From contig CM041546.1 in the NCBI GenBank assembly GCA_023238725.1, positions 22,328,085 to 22,392,084 of the forward strand: a stretch of DNA of 64,000 nucleotides, given 5' to 3'. The notes below the pieces were generated by a model. That model was not told where the DNA came from, did not search any database, and saw only the letters and a list, made by a program, of their open reading frames with translations. How positions within the stretch are numbered: position 1 is the stretch's first letter; each line of letters starts with the position of its first letter. This document shows positions 48,347 to 60,800 of the stretch, in pieces. Origin of the DNA: Scortum barcoo. Taxonomy: Eukaryota; Chordata; Actinopteri; Centrarchiformes; Terapontidae. Position numbers and translations under genes: made by a program.

Positions 48347-49153
48347 ATGGAGCAGCTGAGCGTGGATAACCAGACTGTGGGCAACGACACGGCGGCGCAG
48401 GACAACCAGACCCTGGGTGTGTGGACGGACTACACACTGCAGTACAAAGTGGTCAGCGTCTCCCTGGTGTCCCTCATCTGCGGGGTGGGCATCGTGGGCA
48501 ACGCGATGGTCATCCTGGTGGTCCTCACCACCAAGCACATGCGGACTCCCACCAACTGTTACCTGGTGAGCCTGGCCGCCGCCGACCTGATGGTGCTGAC
48601 GGCCGCCGGGCTGCCCAACATCACGGACGCCCTGTACGGACACTGGGTGTTCGGGTACGCGGGCTGCCTGGGCATCACGTATTTCCAGTACCTGGGCATC
48701 AACGCGTCCTCCTGCTCCATCACCGCCTTCACCGTGGAGCGCTACATCGCCATCTGCCACCCCATCAAGGCGCAGTTCCTGTGCACCCTGTCCCGGGCGA
48801 AGAAGATCATCATGCTGGTGTGGGCGCTCACCTCCGTCTACTGCGTCATGTGGCTCTTCCTGTCCGACACCAAAAAGTTGGTGTACGACAACGTGGAGCT
48901 GCTCAGCTGCGCCTACAAAGTGTCCCGGAGTCACTACCTGCCCATCTACTTCACAGATTACGCGGTGTTTTACGTGCTGCCCCTCATGCTGGCCACCGTG
49001 CTGTACGGGCTGATCGCCCGGATCCTCATCCTGAACCCGCTCCCCTCGGACCCCAAGGACAGCACAAAGAAGTGGAAGAAGGAGGCGAGCCAGGGGAGGA
49101 GGATGATCGGCACCAGCTCCTCCAGCAGCACCACGGCCGCCTCCCGCAGACAG
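48347..49153 (+). CDS. trhr: Thyrotropin-releasing hormone receptor, coding exon 1 (residues 1-269)
   Basis: This exon encodes the N-terminus to intracellular loop 3 of a class A GPCR that binds TRH and signals through Gq/phospholipase C. Helices lie near residues 35-60, 70-90, 107-133, 152-172 and 200-227. Visible hallmarks are Asp80 (2.50), the ERY variant of DRY at 131-133, the loop cysteines Cys107 and Cys188, and Tyr115/Asn119 in QYLGIN, equivalent to the TRH-contacting Tyr106/Asn110 in mammals. Three N-glycosylation sequons precede helix 1 (Asn8, Asn13, Asn20). Loop 3 ends in a Ser-rich run (257-261). The ATG at 48347 has G at -3 and +4, a strong context. An upstream in-frame GTG is not a start. 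Coding ends at the CAG before the donor GTGGGAGG (49154). With exon 2 the protein is 415 residues (human 398). Teleosts have several trhr genes. The sequence is TRHR1-like, but trhra versus trhrb is unresolved. Confidence 0.96.
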
Positions 49154-51696
49154 GTGGGAGGCTGTTTGTCCGTGTGTGTGTGTGTGTGGAGGGGGCACGT
49201 TTGAGTGATGCCATTATACTCACTGAGGAGCACTCTGAACACCTGTGGGTAAAATGGGATCTAAAATTTAGTTTGTGGGGAGAATAATGTGATTCTCAAG
49301 AAAAGTACAGTTGACCCCACACACTGGGCCAGTGTCTGTAAAAATAATCATTTCACAAAATACATTCCTCCCTCATTATCTGAGCTCCCACAGAGCCTAC
49401 TGTGTGTGTGTGTGTGTGTGTGTAAGAATAATAACTACTACAAAGTCAATCCCCTTTGAATACTTAAAAAATATTAAAGACAGTATGTAGACAAGGAATA
49501 AAGAGGGAACACTTCCCTGAACCACAAACTTAGTTTGCACATTTAATGAAGGTGAAAACAGAAATGAGCATAAAGAAGGGAAATGTGTCATGTTTTAGGT
49601 GTCATGTGGGATAATTTATCCCTTTTGTTTGTTCAGAAGTCATTGATAGATAGAGGAATGATGTTTGGGGTCACTAAGAACCCACAGAGGTTTCACTGCC
49701 TATTATAAAACTACTCATAAAACTACATCGTGATAAGTGGCACACTGCTCACAGACAATAGGATCCACTGGGCTCTCTGTTCAAAAACACCCCAAACAGG
49801 AGTAACATTCATTTTCTATAGTGGACATGTGAAACATGCCTTCAGTTCAAAATCACGTTTAAAAGCAATACTCGTAAAACTGTGAGAGGTCCTGAATAAT
49901 CAAGGTGATAAAACAGTAATATGTATGTTCATGGAGCTGTTAAAGAGGACCTGGGATTTCCAGCCACAACATGAATGTACATATACATGACAAAAAGATG
50001 CACTTTCTATTCAAATTAGTTAAAAACAGTCATTAAAAATCCCTTATTTGCTCACTTTTTTATGGACAGTGCGTTAAAATGCCGCCAGTACACATGACCT
50101 TTATACTGAGTATAGTGAAGCTGAGAAGACAACAGATTTTTTTTCCAGTATACATTTTTGTTTATATTAATAGATTCTTTCTTCATTTCTGTGCTTAGTT
50201 TGTGTCTTTTTATTGCATGCTTGAGAATACCCAACATTTTATAATAAAGCACTCTGGCTCATCGCACCTGTAGCAAACTATCAGAGACTGTGTTTCATCC
50301 CTCTCTCACATCATCTTCCTCCTGTAAAAAGCTTATGATACCCTGCAAAGAGTTCCTCCTCTATTAAAAATACAACTGAATCCTCTATAGGCACAGGCAC
50401 AGCATGGCAGACACGAAGGTAAACAGCAGAGCTAGATGTTTGTTTATCAGATCAGTGGAAGAAGCCTTGACAGGGGGTGTGGTACCCTGAGGGAGCTCCT
50501 CGCTCTATTGGATAGTCTAATCAGTTAACCCCAACCCAAATAGGCTTTTGGCTTTTTTCTTCATCAAAATGGCTTCACACTGACAAACACACGCCCATAA
50601 ATACCATAATACCATCAACCTCGTACAATACTCAATTACTTAAAGGTCAGGCAGTAATGAGGATCTAGGATCAGGCATTACGCTCACTGATGGCACTGGC
50701 AGCGCTCCCATCCAATCAGACTCACCTGACTGAAGCTGAGGTGACACAACATAAATATGGATAAGATGTAATTACATACAAGTTTCACATCAAGATTACC
50801 AATTAGTAATTATATTAACAAATCCAGGCTTTGTTAAATTGTGCATGCAGATCAGTCTTCTTCGTTGGAAATGAATCAACACACATCTGAATAAATATTG
50901 AGTGGGATCTACGGTAGGGCATTTTAAGTTTCTTCTTTTTAAGTTGACTTAAACAGTTTTTTTTAAGGTCACATTTTCACCCACACAGAGGGAGTCACAA
51001 CTGCTGGTGACAAACCTACAAAAAATGTCTCACCTGACTGAACCTCTGTCTTTCATAAATGTCTGTGATGCTGTATTTGTAATAATCTTCACGTTGTATA
51101 CTTGTAATGCTGCTCTCTTTTGAAAGACTGTTAACTTGCACAGAAAATAAACACAAAGGAAATATAAAAAATGCACTGACCTACCAGAGCATCCCATTGA
51201 TATTATTTAAGATGCTACAGATTAACTATAATGCTGAAGAAACTTCTGTGTTATGGATATTTGGTATAGTTTGGTATGGTAACGCTACGTAGAAAAGCTC
51301 TCTGTAATCTGGGGATCTGTTTATAGTTATTTTTATTTACAAGAACTGAAAAAACTATTGGGTTCATTTTGTTTTGTAATTACAGAACAAAAACAAAATC
51401 CAAAAACTTAAAGCCCGAATGACTCATTCTGATAATACGACAAAGAGCCAGAGTGTGAATGTGACTAACATCACAGCTCCAGTGTGGCTGTATTGTATCT
51501 GTTGGTTTGCTTTTCTTATTCATGCTTTGTGATTCATAGTTTTTTCTCAGGACCTCTCAGTTGTTCTGAATTTGGTCATCATGGTAAAAAAAGAACAAAT
51601 GCTCTGCAGTGTGGTAGCTCTGCTGCTCTTCTATTGGTGCAATAAACTGCCAAGGATTCTGGGAAGTGACCAAAAACTGATGCTACTGACACTAAG

Positions 51697-51879
51697 CAGC
51701 GATGGAGGAAGTATTCAGGTACTTAAGTACAAGTATTAATATCACACTGTGAAAATACTCTGTAATCATGAAAATGTAATTCAAGTATAAAGTGTAGAAA
51801 AATGTGGAGCCCATTTTAATTTATTCAAGTATAATTCAAGTATAAAGTGTAGAAAAATGTGGAGCCCATTTTAATTTAT
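51697..51879 (-). mobile_element. CAGTGGTGG-type MITE end with internal 54-bp tandem duplication
   Basis: CAGCGATGGAGGAAGTATTC begins the family terminus, followed by CTTAAGTACAAGTATTAA and CACACTGTGAAAATACTCTG. Then a unit starting AATTCAAGTATAAAGTG at 51779 is repeated from 51833. The second copy is identical over all 47 bases present. The perfect identity suggests a recent duplication inside an old element. Confidence 0.65.
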
Positions 51880-52171
51880 CTTGTATAGGACTGTAATCAA
51901 TTACATAAATTCTGGATTAATCAGCTGATTATTCTCTCCACTGCTTGATTGATTGATTGGCTTGTAAATGTTTAGAAAATAGTGAGAAATGCCATTACAA
52001 TTCCCTCGAACCCAAAGTGACACCTTCACAATGTTTTGTTTTGCTCAACCAACATAAAAAAATTACTTAAAATCATTTAAATAATGAAAAAGAAAAGCAG
52101 AAAAGTCTTATTATTGAGAATCTTGAACCATGAAATGTTTTTAAATGAAAAAAAAAGAGAATTCAAGTTTT

Positions 52172-52280
<109 letters not shown>

Positions 52281-53291
52281 CTGAGATCGTCCACCCCTCA
52301 CATGTTAGAGGCACCTATTCCCCTCTTATATGATTCAGAAAATGACCCCAAACCTGGTAAAATTTCCCTTTGTTATCATTCAACCTTGCTATCATCAATT
52401 CATAAGAGGCATTATCCATCATCAGCTTGACCCAGTCAGCAAATTCTGGTTGAGTCTGACTCTTCCAGTAACGCAGAATCATTCTAGCTGCAGTGATGAA
52501 GCCTGTCAGTGCTAAACCAAATTCTGCTTTTGATTTCCTGCTGGTGACGTGACCTGTCTCACAGTAGGCAGAGTTGGGGGGGTTCTGGTAGAGCTTTCCC
52601 AAGCCATTCACCCAATTTTCCTATATCTTCCTTCCAGAAAGGAAAAACCAAAGAGCACTCCCACAGTGAGTGTAAGAAGGTACCTGTCTGTGCATTACAT
52701 TTCCAACACAGGTTGTTCTGCATCAAGCCCATTTTATGGAGCCTTACTGGCGTATAATAAAACCTGTGAATAATTTTATAATGTGTGAATTTGCCTTGGA
52801 CGTCCCTGATGGACCACCTTGTGTTAGCTATTATGTTTTCCCACACATCTTCCTTAATGTCACAATTTAGATCTCTGCCAAATTAGTCTTAAATTATTAT
52901 ATTTCCCACACTGGGCATCCAAAACCACATTATAGAGAACTGAGGCAGAGTAAGGAGAACTAGGCAGCTCAAAAAAAGAGTCTGATCATATTTTCCCTTT
53001 CGCCTGGTTTAATGCCTGAGGTTTTGACACTACTTCTTAACTGGAGGTACCGCCAAAAGTCCCCATTCTCTTTCTGGCCGAAATGTGGACTAATTTCTTC
53101 AAATGACAGAAACACCCCATCTTTACATAGGTCTCCAATCTTGTTCAGGTTCCCCTCCAGCCAGGATTTCCACAGAAAAGGTTTCCTGTGTATTTTTATA
53201 GATGGGTTATTCCAGATAGAGGCATAATCTTGTCTATATTGGGATATCCTGAGTATCCTGTGTAACTTTGCCCATACTACTCTGTTTTTTT

Positions 53292-53326
53292 CCAATGTGG
53301 AACTTTATTGTAAAGTTCCACATTGG
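53292..53326. repeat. Perfect 16-bp inverted repeat inside the LINE
   Basis: CCAATGTGGAACTTTA (53292-53307) and its exact complement (53311-53326) flank a 3-base TTG loop. It lies in the LINE coding region just past the reverse transcriptase break. Confidence 0.9.
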
Positions 53327-53396
53327 GTAAGGCTAGGCCTCATTTTCTTCTTGATTCATAAAGCTTTTGCATGGTGAGTCTAGGTTTCTTTCCGTT

Positions 53397-54422
53397 TCAT
53401 AGATATTCCTTAATTATCTGATTATACTGCTTAAAGATCCCTGCAGGAACTGTCACAGATACCATCACTGATATGTAATTAAACTTAGGGACCACTACCA
53501 TTTTAACTGTATTGATTTTTCCCATAGGTGTAAGATTTATTGATTTCCATCTATCCAGGTCATTCTTTATTCTCTGAAGCAAAGGAGTCATATTAAGTTG
53601 TATAATATTACTCATGTCAGCAGTCAGTCTAACGCTGAGATACTTCATCCCTGATGATATCCATTTGAATTGGAGTGCACTAACCTCTGCTGAATGGCAT
53701 CCCCTGGACACCGACATAACCTCCGACTTGTGCCAATTTATTTTATAACCAAAAATTTGTGAAAACTTTTCAATTGTGTCTAGAAGAATAGGGGCTGATG
53801 ACTTGAGGTCTGCAGAAAGCCAAAGGATGTCATCTGCATGTTCTCTACCTCCTGCCTTCACTCCTGTAATACCTGCCTCCACCCTTATGACGTTTGCCAG
53901 AGGTTCAAGAAACAAAATAAACAATAAAGGTGACAGTGGATCTCCTTGCTTCGTTCCCCGCGAGAGCTCAAAGAAGGGGGACATTTGTCCATTGGTGATG
54001 ACTGATGCTCTTGGTGCTGTATAAATCAGTTTAACCCAATTGACAAATCCCGACCCGAAACCAAAAGCTTCCAAGACATGTATTAAAAAACCCCACTCAA
54101 CCCTATCAAATGCCTTCTCCGCATCAAGGGAGAAGACTGCCACTGGAGTGTTTTCTTGACAGCTCTTCCACATAAGGTGGAGCAACTGTCTGAGATTGTC
54201 TGAGGATGACCTCCCCTTCACAAATCCTACCTGGTCTTCGTAAATAATGTCTGGTAAAATAGTCTCTAGCCTCATTGCCAGGACTTTAGTGAGCACTTTA
54301 CAATCCACATTGACTAAACTAACCGGTCGGAAGCTACCTGGATCCAATGGGTCCTTATCTTTTTTGAGGATCAGTGATATCAAAGCCTCATTAAATGTAT
54401 TCGGGAGCTGCCCCTGTGACAA
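53397..54422 (-). pseudogene. LINE reverse transcriptase remnant (341-codon frame)
   Basis: Reverse transcriptase motifs are in order: FRPVSLVNVDCKVLTKVLA (residues 31-49), QVGFVKGRSSSDN (64-76), FSLDAEKAFDRVEW with the motif A Asp100, and SRGTKQGDPLSPLLF (154-168). The normally YADD catalytic box appears as HADD at 195-198, so the conserved tyrosine is replaced by histidine. The frame is open but ends early at 53397 and is cut off from the rest of the polyprotein, so this is a decayed copy. The HADD change may be post-insertion decay, since a Tyr-to-His change needs only one T-to-C transition. Confidence 0.9.
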
Positions 54423-56237
54423 TGACTCAGAGTAAACTGCAGTCAGAACAGGTGCCAGTATCTCTGTGTTTTTTGTAATACTCCACCAGAAAACCGTCTA
54501 GTCCTGGAGACTTTCCAGGTTTCATGCATCGAATGGCTGCTCTAACTTCTGATTCTGAAATAGGGGCGTCCAGCTCCCTTGAGGTCATCTGACAGAATCA
54601 GCAGAAATGCAGCTTAATAACAAACCAGTTTTATTATGTGATCATGGCTTTGTCTGAGCAGACAGTCCACTCTGTTAAGAGGCTGATCTAGTCTGGACAA
54701 CATGCAGGAAAATCTCTGGTTTAGAGTGTAGAGGCACGCTGGTTTAGTGGGGACATATTGTCTGTTGGCAAACAACACAATGAATGATGGCAAACAATGA
54801 AAGGCTCAAATCTAATCCACCAACACGCTCTTAGTCGTCCTCTTGCCTCCTGAATTTGATCAGCTCTTTTTACTTCATCTCCGTGAGCAGGAGGAAGATC
54901 ACTGTGCATCATGTCAGAGATCCTCCTACAGCGGCGGCAGTCCTTCTGTTTCATCATCCAACTCTAAGTTATCAATATGTTCACAAATGCACACAAACAA
55001 GCGTTTTCTTGTTGTTTTTGTGTGTCACTAAACCTGCTGACTTTGTTGATCTTGACTTTATCCCACTGTGAGGACACAGGTGGAACGACTCTCCCGCTGA
55101 TGATTGTGTGACTTGTCCTTTGAAAAGAGGACTCGCCGATCCTCTGATGAAGGCCTCAAATGTGTCCTTGTGTACAAAAAGACCAAAAAATAGTTAAGAA
55201 ATGAGTTTTCTTTTTTTCTGTAATAACCCTGGAGAAAACAAACATACTTGAGTTTTTGAAGAAGAGCACCAAACTGAATATTCAGCGCAGGAATTTGGTA
55301 CTTAGCTCGACCAAAATTCCAGTCACACCAGCAGCATTCAAGTGGGAGTGCCGCGTTAATCTCATTAAACATACTCAGGTTTACTCAGCCCAAGTGCTCG
55401 GCTGCAGTTGTGTTCACAGACAAGATACAGTATGTCATTTAGTTATGAAAACACACGACTCCCCTGTCTCAGTGGAGAGAGGGGTTTGAAGATGTGTACC
55501 CATCATGGACCCTTCAGGTATAATCCTTAAGATTTCTGTCACGACCCATCCAGCCACACCTGTGCTAGTTGACAATTAAAAACTGATCCTCTACTCCAAA
55601 AAAACAGGTCACATTTTTTTCTTTAGCTCTATCTTTTGTCTTGTTTTGATCGACTGTCAGTATCCTCAGTGACAAACGTGGCCTCTTCCTCAGATATTAA
55701 AGTCACGCTTTCTTTCAATAGCTGAATGCTTTGATTTGTGAAGCAGCAGCAGCAGGAGGTGTTCAGTGAGTGACTCGTTAAACAGACGTTAATAACAATG
55801 AGATACAGGTGGATTAAGCATCTCTTCCTGTGAATCCCTGCGTCGATAATTTGAATCTTAAATGGGGAATTTCAGACTAATTAAAAATCTTCAGGATTAT
55901 TTAAGAAGCCTTTGTTTCACAGCAAGAAAAGCCCAGATACAAATAATAAAACCATTCAGTCTAGCTGCTTCAGTTTCAGGGTCGTGATGTTAGCCATGTT
56001 GGCTCACTGTCACACTCTCATGACTTAATGGGAATCTTAAAGAGAAAAATAACATCAATAATGTAATTAGTAAACCCTGCATGTGCTTTTCCTACCATGT
56101 CAGGTTAAAAGGTCTGTTGTGACACAGGCAGCTCATACTGTATAGGCTCGCTGTGCATGAGAAACACTTTAAGTTTAATTCATTATTCAGTTTTCTGTGA
56201 TTTCATTTTGTTGTTGCATTTCATTGAATGTCCTTAG

Positions 56238-56678
56238 GTGACAAAGATGTTGGCCGTGGTGGTGATCCTCTTCGCCTTACTTTGGATGCCCTACCGGACC
56301 TTAGTGGTGGTAAACTCCTTCCTGGACAAGGCATACCTGGACACCTGGTTCTTGCTCTTCTGCCGACTCTGCATCTACCTGAACAGCGCCATCAACCCAG
56401 TCATCTACAACGCCATGTCCCAGAAGTTCCGCGCTGCTTTTAAGAAGCTGTGTCACTGCGGCCCTCAGCGAATGGAGAAGCCGGCGTCTTACAGCGTGGC
56501 GCTAACCTACAGCGTCATCAAGGAGACGTCCAACGGCGAAAGCCCCGACCACTTCACTACGGAAATGGACGAGCTAAACACGCCGTCGGATCAGTACTTA
56601 CCCGCCAGCATCCTCCCGAGCGCAAAGAAGATGCAGTTTGAGCAGCCTGCCCTGTCAGGGAGCGATGTCAAAGCCTGA
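56238..56678 (+). CDS. trhr: Thyrotropin-releasing hormone receptor, coding exon 2 (residues 270-415)
   Basis: The exon follows acceptor TGTCCTTAG and starts with GTG (Val270), in phase with exon 1. It encodes helix 6 (about 272-297) with WMPYR, where Tyr288 and Arg289 match the ligand-contacting Tyr282/Arg283 of mammals. Helix 7 (about 307-327) has FCRLCIYLNSAINPVIY, containing Arg312 (mammalian Arg306) and the NPxxY motif 322-326. The tail has KLCHC, with likely palmitoylated Cys341 and Cys343, the conserved SYSVALTYSVIKE block, and Ser/Thr-rich acidic stretches that could recruit arrestin. The stop TGA is 56676-56678. ATTAAA at 56776-56781 and AATAAA at 57410-57415 are candidate polyadenylation signals. 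Confidence 0.96.
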   Translation: MTKMLAVVVILFALLWMPYRTLVVVNSFLDKAYLDTWFLLFCRLCIYLNSAINPVIYNAMSQKFRAAFKKLCHCGPQRMEKPASYSVALTYSVIKETSNGESPDHFTTEMDELNTPSDQYLPASILPSAKKMQFEQPALSGSDVKA

Positions 56679-57639
56679 GTGAAAAGCAACCTTTCACTGA
56701 AAAAAGGATAGCAGAGATTCTGACAGCTGCAGCGTGGACTCAGTCACCCACAGGGAACATTTCAGAGACAATTTAATTAAAAGTACCCAGACCCCTATTT
56801 AAATTCTCCAAGGTGTTTTCTCTTAGAAATGTTTATTTTACTTTACAAGACCATTTGCCAAAAACCAAATAGGATGATGTGAGATGAGCTGACATGTAGT
56901 TTTTTTTGCTTCACAAAATAAGTGAAGGCAGCTTTCATGAATCTTGCGGAATACACTTTATCGATGGATCAGTCATTTTCATTTCTGATGGGAGGAAGCC
57001 TTTGCCCATGTCTAATTTGTCTAAAAAACAGAAATCACTAGTAATCAGTGCAGGATGTGATGTGCCTAATCACATCGAGACAGCTTCATAGAAACTTTTA
57101 CTGTTACAAGACAGAGGTGCATGAGAGCAGTTAATGTCACGAAGTTCATCTTATAGTTGCGTGACTCCTCTCCAGACTCTGTTGAAACAAAGATGACAAT
57201 ATGTCACACTTAACAGTTTCAGAAGTGGATACCACAGGGCTGAGTGATATGGCAGAACATTTCATCACCATAAGTTTCAGTCTATTGATATTTATCAAGA
57301 TATCAATTATAGAACTATTTTGGTTGACTTTGGTTGATTTTTTTCAGTAGGGGATCTGGAAAAATAACTAAGAAGTTTTTAAACTGCAGTCAGAATATTC
57401 ATTTAAATGAATAAATTATACAAAAATCTTTATCTATCTTTATGAATCCTACAGTGTGAAAATGTTTACAGCCGTGGAGCTTATATCTTGTGTCAGTTAC
57501 GTTCATCAGTCACAGTTTGTTGTGTGTGTGTGTGTGTTTCTCCAGGAGCCTCACTGCTTCTTCCTGTGGGTGGGTCTAATTACTGGTGAGAGTGCTTGTA
57601 TTATCAGATTGTGATGCTTCATATGTAACTTAGTTCCTG
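56679..57639 (+). other. trhr 3' flank and untranslated region
   Basis: It contains the candidate polyadenylation signals at 56776 and 57410 and a short (TG)n run near 57520. No other gene recognised. Confidence 0.45.
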
Positions 57640-57860
57640 GTATTTCCCGTCTTTGTTTGACACCAGTATCTGGATTTGTTGCTCCCAGTAACTCCAAAGT
57701 TTTCTTATGTATTGTGTCGTATTAGCTGTCTCGCTAACAGAACTCCACACAGTCATAGGGCTAACGTCAGGCTGGCTGTTGATGGTCAGTAAATACTTCC
57801 AAAACGAGGCAGGCTGCTTGTTAAACCACAGAACCAAAACGCCTTCATTCATTTTTCTAC
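57640..57860 (+). repeat. Dispersed repeat, copy 2 (CAGTAAATACTTC family)
   Basis: GGTCAGTAAATACTTCCAAA...GGCTGCTTGTTaAACCACAG is related to 24395-24460. The upstream half (AACTCCAAAGTTTTCTTATG, TAGCTGTCTCGCTAACAG) is preserved better here. No coding capacity. Confidence 0.45.
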
Positions 57861-60800
57861 ACGTCTTAAATACACAAGTGTATGTGGAAGCTTTGAGGTG
57901 GCTCAAAATGCACTGTTGACTGGGCCAAGCAATGAAAATAGTAATAAAATAATCTCATCAATTTAGCTGTTTGAGTAATAAGTAAAGTAAGTAGTAATTT
58001 TTAAATTAATAGACTGAAATATGATAATGATAAATTTACTTTAACTTTCCCAAACTGCATATGACTGGTTAGAAAGAGTTTTGTTTCAGTGTTGGGATTA
58101 TTGTAAAACAATACTTATCTACATCAAAAGTGTATTGTCAAAATTTCTTATCAAGGAAATATTCCACTGTGATCTGTGTTTATATCGCCCAGCCCGAGGA
58201 TACCAGCTGTGGTACCCAGTCTTAGCTTATAGCAAAAGTCTCTCTTCTTTGTTCATGTACCTCACCTCCAGAAACCATGTAATTCAAATTAATCCAAATG
58301 CTCAACACCATGACATTTTAATCCCATTTCTAGAGAGAAAGTGCAGATGTGGAATTACGTGACCTTTTGATAGAGGGTCCGGGTAAAGAAAAGGACAGAT
58401 GGCAGTCTCTTAAACCTGCTGTGTCAATTTAAAATCCCCTGAACGCCACTGATTTCTGCAGGGAATTTAGTCTGAACAGTGACAGGAACGCCGAAGCCTC
58501 GTGTTGCTTTGGTCACTGTGAAGACGACGGCCAGAAGGTCAGCGGCCAGCTCATAATAATGAGGGAGAAACACGTATCCCCTGCTGTGCAGAAAGAGAGG
58601 TTGTTTGTTAGAGGGTCGTGGCAATAATTCACTGATACTGGCTGAGACTGCAGAGTGCAGCGCTTTTCTGTGATTTATCCACCCAGCAAAGCCCACAGAG
58701 CAATGATGGAATGTGTAAATAGATTGCGATACTTGAGTTGGTGCAATCCACAGTATATATATATATATGGCTCACCCTGCTATTAAAAGGAGAATTTTCT
58801 GCTGTGTGTTTGAGCTGCGTATATGTATAAATTGAAGCTCACTCAGAGGGAGTGAATACTGAGTGAACCAAATGAAAGGGACCTGTTTCAAACTGAGCAG
58901 CAGCCTTTTTTTTCTCTTTACTGTAAAGTTGCTTGAAATTGATTGTGCAGTGCAATGTGAAATTAATTCAGTATTGTGTTTTCAAACGTGTGCCAGCGAG
59001 TGCATTTTTAAAATAATAGCTTGTTTTGATCCATTGATCCACCAGTGTGTTTTCTATCACATCAGCAAGTGGAAGCTAATAAGCTCCAGAGTGAAATAGG
59101 TGAGAGGATGGGGAAAAAAGCAAAAACACAAAACATAAAAAAGGTTTGAAGTCTGTGGTTTGTAGTGTAATGTACCTCTCATTCCTGCACTTTTATTAAT
59201 TTCTGCCTTTGTTCTCTGTTGAAGTTTTTGGGAAACACCAAACAGTAGTGATGGAGATGTTCTCTGTTCTGCACGGCGCGCAGTTTGCAGCATGAACGCA
59301 AGCTTTTGTGATGTGAACACAAAGTTGACAAAATCTGACGTATTTCCATCTGAGGCGACGCTTTGTTCTGTCTCAAGGTAGCTTTTTTTCTGCTCGTGCT
59401 GTTTGATGGATTGTTTTGTATTTTGTATTGTTCTTTGTCTATAATAAACAATTGCAGCGCCTTGTGGACGGTGCATTATTACTACACTTTAAGCAAGATG
59501 ATCTCTTCGCCGACCCCCCCACACCGCCGTGTCTACTCATCAGTTACCAGAAGCCAATGAAGAAACTGCCTCATCCGAGACCGCCATGAATCAGGCACAG
59601 ATAGCTGCTGTATGAGCTATGACCACAACGAGGCTATCAATCAGGGGGGTCTTGAAGTCACTCAGCATGCGGTGGTCCGCTCTGACACAAATTCATCTCA
59701 CTGAGGTCAACTGTACAGTCAACACAAACAATCTGACACCCCCGCACAATTTATGTTTAGCTACCGTCAGTAATGCCACTCTAAATATCTGAGCAGACAT
59801 CCCTCAATTTGATTAAGTGATAATGCTAAAACTCGTAATTACCCATGGCATGTTATGGGGCTAGAGAGAGCTAAATGTAGTGTGGGAGATAATGTCCTTT
59901 GAAAACAGAGGCACTGATTGGCGACTGCTGTAACATTTCATCAGCTGTGTGCGCTTCAGCCACAAATTTTAATGCCACATGCATAATTTTCACAGTAGAA
60001 TCCGTTAATGCGCCAAGTAACACTCACAATAGTTACTTCTTATGTGTCGTTGATAGGAAAGCTGAATCATGTATAAAGGTTTCACAGGTTTACAAGTTTA
60101 CTTTGATTGATAAAACTGTGATTATATACATATAACCATTAAATTGTAGGTGCTGTCAGGAGGAACAGTGAAGGCAGCTCCTAAAGTTATGACACCTTGG
60201 TTGGTTGGGATCTGAGGCGTAGTTTGTCTTGTCTCTGATGGCATGACCTCCTGCTCTTTGACCCCCCGATCACACAATGTCAAAAACGTGTTGTCTAATC
60301 CTGGCTTAAGAGAGATGGAGCACACACATCAAAATAAGAGGGAAAATACCCCAAAAGGTCAAAACTAAAGTAGAACCTTTCCCAGTCTTATTTTTTTCCT
60401 CTCAGGCTTTGTCCTCAAGCAACAGATTTATCCACAACCTCTTGAGCATGACCTTTAAGATCCATCAAATGCAGTTTATTTTGCACTCTGCAAAGACACA
60501 TGATTGCTCCATTAGATAAGCTGAGCAGCACTTTTTAGTGGGGAGAAATATAATGTGCAAAATGTGGACTAATTCATTATGTTTCTAATTCAAGTTTGCC
60601 GAAAAGCAGGCGTTGTACTTCACTAAATGCATAAAGCACTACTGAGACACCAGTGAACCAGTTTTCTTTCATATTTAAACAATGTATATCTGCACACTAG
60701 ATTTGGATATATCTAACCATACATCCTGTGAAAGGGGGCTAGAGAGAGCCAGACTGATTTGGTGAAGAGTTGGCGAAAATGACACACTGAGCAGGGCTTC

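Larger units (their letters stand above)
52281..54592 (-). mobile_element. 5'-truncated L1-type LINE, antisense to trhr
   Basis: The minus strand reads through the C-terminal two thirds of a non-LTR retrotransposon ORF2. An RDGFL-type finger (ISESEVRAAIRCMKPGKSPG near 54560) leads in, followed by the reverse transcriptase (53397-54422), a downstream domain (52969-53295), a zinc knuckle Cys-x2-Cys-x8-His-x4-Cys (about 52655-52708) and a C-terminal tail ending near 52315. The 5' half, including endonuclease and ORF1, is missing, which is usual for target-primed insertions. Stops and frameshifts separate the blocks, so it is inactive. L1 is favoured over Tx1 by the order of motifs, but only loosely. 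Confidence 0.9.

Noticed and set aside
48308..49198. Long open frames antisense to and out of frame with trhr exon 1
   Set aside because: GC-rich receptor coding sequence leaves long shadow frames rich in His, Gly and Arg. The receptor frame explains the region.
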